Of a DNA stretch of 14,827 nt, positions 13,310-14,827 are shown piece after piece. The stretch is from 2-01-FULL-41-26 sp964587505 (GTDB lineage: Bacteria > Patescibacteriota > Minisyncoccia > 2-02-FULL-40-12 > GWA2-44-9). The notes below the pieces were generated by a model. The model had not been told where the DNA came from, made no database searches, and saw only the letters and a list, made by a program, of their open reading frames with translations. Location of the stretch: the NCBI GenBank assembly GCA_964587505.1, contig CAZPLD010000015.1, forward strand, positions 1-14,827, in the 5' to 3' direction. Made by a program: the position numbers and the translations under genes. Every line of letters begins with the position of its first letter. Position 1 is the first letter of the stretch.

Positions 13310-14338
13310 ATGGCGATTGTTCCTTGGACGCAAAGAATTCTGCTTCACGACCATTTGGACGGTTCGGCTACACTTGTGCCTATATTGCCGCGACTTTTTG
13401 AGTTAAGCGGCAAAGAATATCCGTTTGATCCTAACGGCGACGTTCAAGGCGACATGGTAAATCTTTTCAAAGACCCCCAGATAGATATTGTCCATAAATT
13501 CTCAAACACTACCGGCGTCATGCAAAGATGGGACATCTTGTCATTAGTTGCACAAAATTATGTCCATGTCAGAGCTTTGCAAGGGTTCAAATACTGCGAA
13601 GCGACGATTGCGCCCCAATATTTCACTTTCGGAGGATTAACTGTTCAAGAGACAGTAGAAGCGCTTATTAATGGAATTATAGTGGGCGAACAAAAATTTC
13701 CTAATGTCGAGGTAAATCTTTTATTTACCGTAGGGCGTGAAGTAAGTTCAGAAGAAGCAGTTAAATTAGTAGAGGTAGCAGATAGGTGTGACCGAAATTA
13801 TGTAGTCGGTATTGGTCTTGTCTGTGACGAGGCAGCTCATCCACCGGAGAAGCATAAAGCCATGTTCAGACGGGCTAAAGAATTGGGTTTCAAAACTACC
13901 TGTCATGCCGGGGAATGGGTCCACCATCCTGCCAAAGGAAAAGCTGACTGGTTCAGAGACCGATATCAGCTATTAAAGAATATCCAAATTGCTATCTTTG
14001 GTCTCAAGGTTGCCAGATTGGGCCATGCTATACCATTGGCTTATGCCGGAGACCTGATGAAAGCCGTAAGAGACAGAAATATTGCCATTGAAGGATGCCC
14101 GGGCTCAAATCTAAGCTCCGGACTGATACCCAATACTAAATACTTAAAAATCAGGGAACTGTTGGCAGAAGGAATCAATTATTCCCTGAATCCCGATGAC
14201 GACCTGTTTATGCCGAATCTGAATGAAGTTTTCCAGATATGCAACGCTGAATATCATTTTACCGAAGAAGAAAGACAGAAGCTGCTGCGAAATCCCTGGT
14301 TGGCCAGATTCGGAAACCGAAAAGAACACATTTTTTAA
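13310..14338 (+). CDS. add: Adenosine deaminase family protein
   Basis: Family members are zinc hydrolases that convert adenosine (or a related amino-purine) to inosine. The 342 residues carry the metal and catalytic motifs: H13 and H15 in LLHDHLDGS, H199 and E202 in TTCHAGEW, H239 in ARLGHAI, and D296-D297 in SLNPDDDLF; CPGSNL at 263-268 replaces the usual CP(T/L)SN. Two differences from classic Add are GHA for GHG and a third Asp where Pro normally follows the Asp pair, so the substrate could be another purine. Length is normal. It has its own promoter, a GAGG ribosome-binding site and a terminator, so it is a single-gene unit, likely in purine salvage in a host-dependent cell. Confidence 0.85.
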   Translation: MAIVPWTQRILLHDHLDGSATLVPILPRLFELSGKEYPFDPNGDVQGDMVNLFKDPQIDIVHKFSNTTGVMQRWDILSLVAQNYVHVRALQGFKYCEATIAPQYFTFGGLTVQETVEALINGIIVGEQKFPNVEVNLLFTVGREVSSEEAVKLVEVADRCDRNYVVGIGLVCDEAAHPPEKHKAMFRRAKELGFKTTCHAGEWVHHPAKGKADWFRDRYQLLKNIQIAIFGLKVARLGHAIPLAYAGDLMKAVRDRNIAIEGCPGSNLSSGLIPNTKYLKIRELLAEGINYSLNPDDDLFMPNLNEVFQICNAEYHFTEEERQKLLRNPWLARFGNRKEHIF

Positions 14339-14360
14339 TCCCGTTAAAGCGGGATTTTTG
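14337..14360 (+). terminator. Terminator of the deaminase-family gene
   Basis: AATCCCG (14337-14343) pairs with CGGGATT (14350-14356), followed by T's and G. The stem begins within the stop codon. Confidence 0.85.
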
Positions 14361-14361
14361 T

Positions 14362-14390
14362 TTGAAAATAAGATAAAAATCTGATATAAT
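14362..14390 (+). promoter_or_regulatory. Promoter of tRNA-His
   Basis: TTGAAA (14362-14367), 17 bases, a perfect TATAAT (14385-14390) preceded by TGA. Start expected near 14397, 15 bases before the tRNA. Confidence 0.8.
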
Positions 14391-14411
14391 ATAGAATAGT
14401 CAAATTGATAT

Positions 14412-14484
14412 GGGGGCTATGGTGAAACGGTTATCACAGCGCTCTGTGGAAGCGCGGTCATGGGTTCAATTCCCATTAGCCCCC
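14412..14484 (+). tRNA. tRNA-His (anticodon GUG)
   Basis: A complete cloverleaf: acceptor GGGGCTA/TAGCCCC, D stem GTGA/TCAC, anticodon arm GCGCT-CTGTGGA-AGCGC with anticodon GTG, four-base variable loop, and T arm ATGGG-TTCAATT-CCCAT. An extra G at 14412 faces C73 at 14484, the G-1:C73 pair recognised by HisRS. CCA is not encoded. The last 18 bases plus the following C recur exactly at 14662-14680. Confidence 0.96.
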
Positions 14485-14485
14485 C
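14467..14485 (+). repeat. tRNA-His 3' end, first copy of a 19-base direct repeat
   Basis: CAATTCCCATTAGCCCCCC covers the T-loop to the end of the tRNA plus one base. The same 19 bases occur at 14662-14680. Confidence 0.95.
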
Positions 14486-14487
14486 TT

Positions 14488-14531
14488 AGAAACAAAAACG
14501 CCTACTTTTAAAAGTGGGTGTTTTTGTTTCT
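14488..14531 (+). terminator. Terminator of tRNA-His
   Basis: A 44-base inverted repeat pairs completely (22 pairs) in the plus-strand RNA, two of them G-U, with an A-rich left arm and a right arm ending in TTTTTGTTT. The core stem is CGCCTACTT/AAGTGGGTG. It works as a terminator in the plus direction and perhaps in both. Confidence 0.8.
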
Positions 14532-14680
14532 GCGGGCTAAGTGAGCAAGTTGACTTGCTCACGATGGGAATTGAAAAGTGGAACGATGTTGCAATCAGCA
14601 GATTGCAACCGTGAGCTGGGGTCGCGGAAATGGTGAGCGACGGCGAACCATTATCCGTGACCAATTCCCATTAGCCCCCC
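14532..14680 (+). ncRNA. Multi-hairpin element built from tRNA-His 3' end copies (candidate RNA)
   Basis: The outer stem is GGGCTAA (14534-14540) plus TGGGAATTG (14565-14573) pairing with the tRNA-derived arm 14662-14677. The 5' arm is an inverted copy of the tRNA 3' end split by a perfect 9-bp hairpin with loop TTGA (14541-14562). Within the outer stem are a perfect 9-bp hairpin with loop AGCA (14588-14609) and a 15-bp stem with one bulged A (14620-14634 with 14647-14662), one pair being G-U on the plus strand only. No open frame of note and no homologue I can name. It may be a structured RNA, a hairpin mobile element, or the remnant of an integration. Confidence 0.45.
14662..14680 (+). repeat. 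Second copy of the tRNA-His 3' end
   Basis: An exact 19-base copy of 14467-14485, 195 bases downstream. The bases on both sides differ from the tRNA copy. Confidence 0.95.
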
Positions 14681-14684
14681 ATCG

Positions 14685-14693
14685 TGGTAAAAT
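14685..14693 (+). promoter_or_regulatory. Extended -10 promoter of the right-edge gene, leaderless
   Basis: TGG-TAAAAT, with TAAAAT at 14688-14693, six bases before the ATG at 14700. No clear -35 box; that position lies inside the tRNA-derived repeat. Confidence 0.45.
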
Positions 14694-14699
14694 ATTATT

Positions 14700-14827
14700 A
14701 TGAATAACAACAAAAAAACAAATGACGATACGCCAGTGGAAATCATCGGTTTAGACGAACTCGAAAAAGAAGAGCCGGAGGATTCAACCGTAAGCACCAG
14801 TGATTATGGGGATGACATAAGCGACAC
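14700..14827 (+). CDS. Acidic protein, 5' part only (runs off the window)
   Basis: An open frame from ATG at 14700 to the edge, 42 codons, starting MNNNKKTNDDTPVEIIGLDE and continuing with a Glu/Asp-rich, probably disordered stretch. I do not recognise the family from this fragment. No Shine-Dalgarno precedes it, and the -10 box six bases upstream suggests a leaderless mRNA. Confidence 0.6.
   Translation, partial: MNNNKKTNDDTPVEIIGLDELEKEEPEDSTVSTSDYGDDISD

Noticed and set aside
13190..13354. N-terminal extension of the coiled-coil protein from 13354
   Set aside because: It would cross the divergent promoter and the start of the deaminase gene; ATG at 13189 has a proper AAGGA site.
14476..14664. 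A 62-codon minus-strand frame opposite the tRNA terminator and hairpins
   Set aside because: It is antisense to a tRNA 3' end, terminator and palindromes, with no domain or start signal.
14467..14680. attL/attR flanking an integrated phage or island
   Set aside because: Only 195 bases separate the copies and no integrase is present; a scar of a past integration cannot be excluded.

Overview
The window most likely comes from a member of the Candidate Phyla Radiation (Patescibacteria, Parcubacteria-like). The grounds are: an alanyl-tRNA synthetase that looks set to end just after its editing domain; an RNA polymerase alpha subunit with no C-terminal domain; a single-pass membrane protein of the kind often labelled baseplate J/gp47-like in these genomes; a Cys-rich EGF-like secreted protein; and almost no Shine-Dalgarno sequences. 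This is read from the sequence and family knowledge only; no database search was run. The sequence is a scaffold, with a run of exactly 100 N at 10342-10441.

Layout. (1) 1-2857: an A+T-rich accessory segment on the minus strand. A promoter at 2829-2857 precedes a PIN-like nuclease gene, which overlaps by 4 bases a gene for a Cas2/SinR-like small protein. Four bases later comes a secreted EGF-like repeat protein, then a small secreted Tyr-rich protein whose signal peptide looks frameshifted. (2) 2863-3034: a strongly structured element next to a terminator. (3) 3039-7421: one minus-strand translation/transcription operon, infA-rpmJ-rpsM-rpsK-rpsD-rpoA-rplQ-rplM-rpsI. It has a promoter and a hairpin-rich leader before infA, a structured 186-base spacer before rpmJ, and a hairpin before rpsD. 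(4) 7430-9229: the membrane protein, apparently a leaderless mRNA, with a large imperfect palindrome upstream. (5) 9396-9699: a small unknown gene with its own promoter and terminator. (6) 9691-12252: the 3' part of a dus gene and most of alaS, separated by the N gap; the long reading frame spanning them is an assembly artefact. (7) 12267-13276: a coiled-coil protein of unknown function, divergent from (8) an adenosine-deaminase-family gene; their promoters overlap at the -35 boxes. (9) 14362-14531: tRNA-His(GUG) with promoter and terminator. (10) 14532-14680: a multi-hairpin element whose arms are copies, direct and inverted, of the tRNA 3' end. (11) 14700 to the edge: the start of an acidic protein.

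Themes. The core of the window is the ribosome and RNA polymerase: initiation factor, ribosomal proteins, alpha subunit, AlaRS, tRNA modification and tRNA-His. Every promoter picked by eye (nine) has a TGn extended -10, which fits a polymerase lacking alpha-CTD. Three of them sit exactly 6 bases before the start codon, implying leaderless mRNAs. The most unusual items are the PIN/Cas2-like/secreted-protein operon and the tRNA-His-derived hairpin element.
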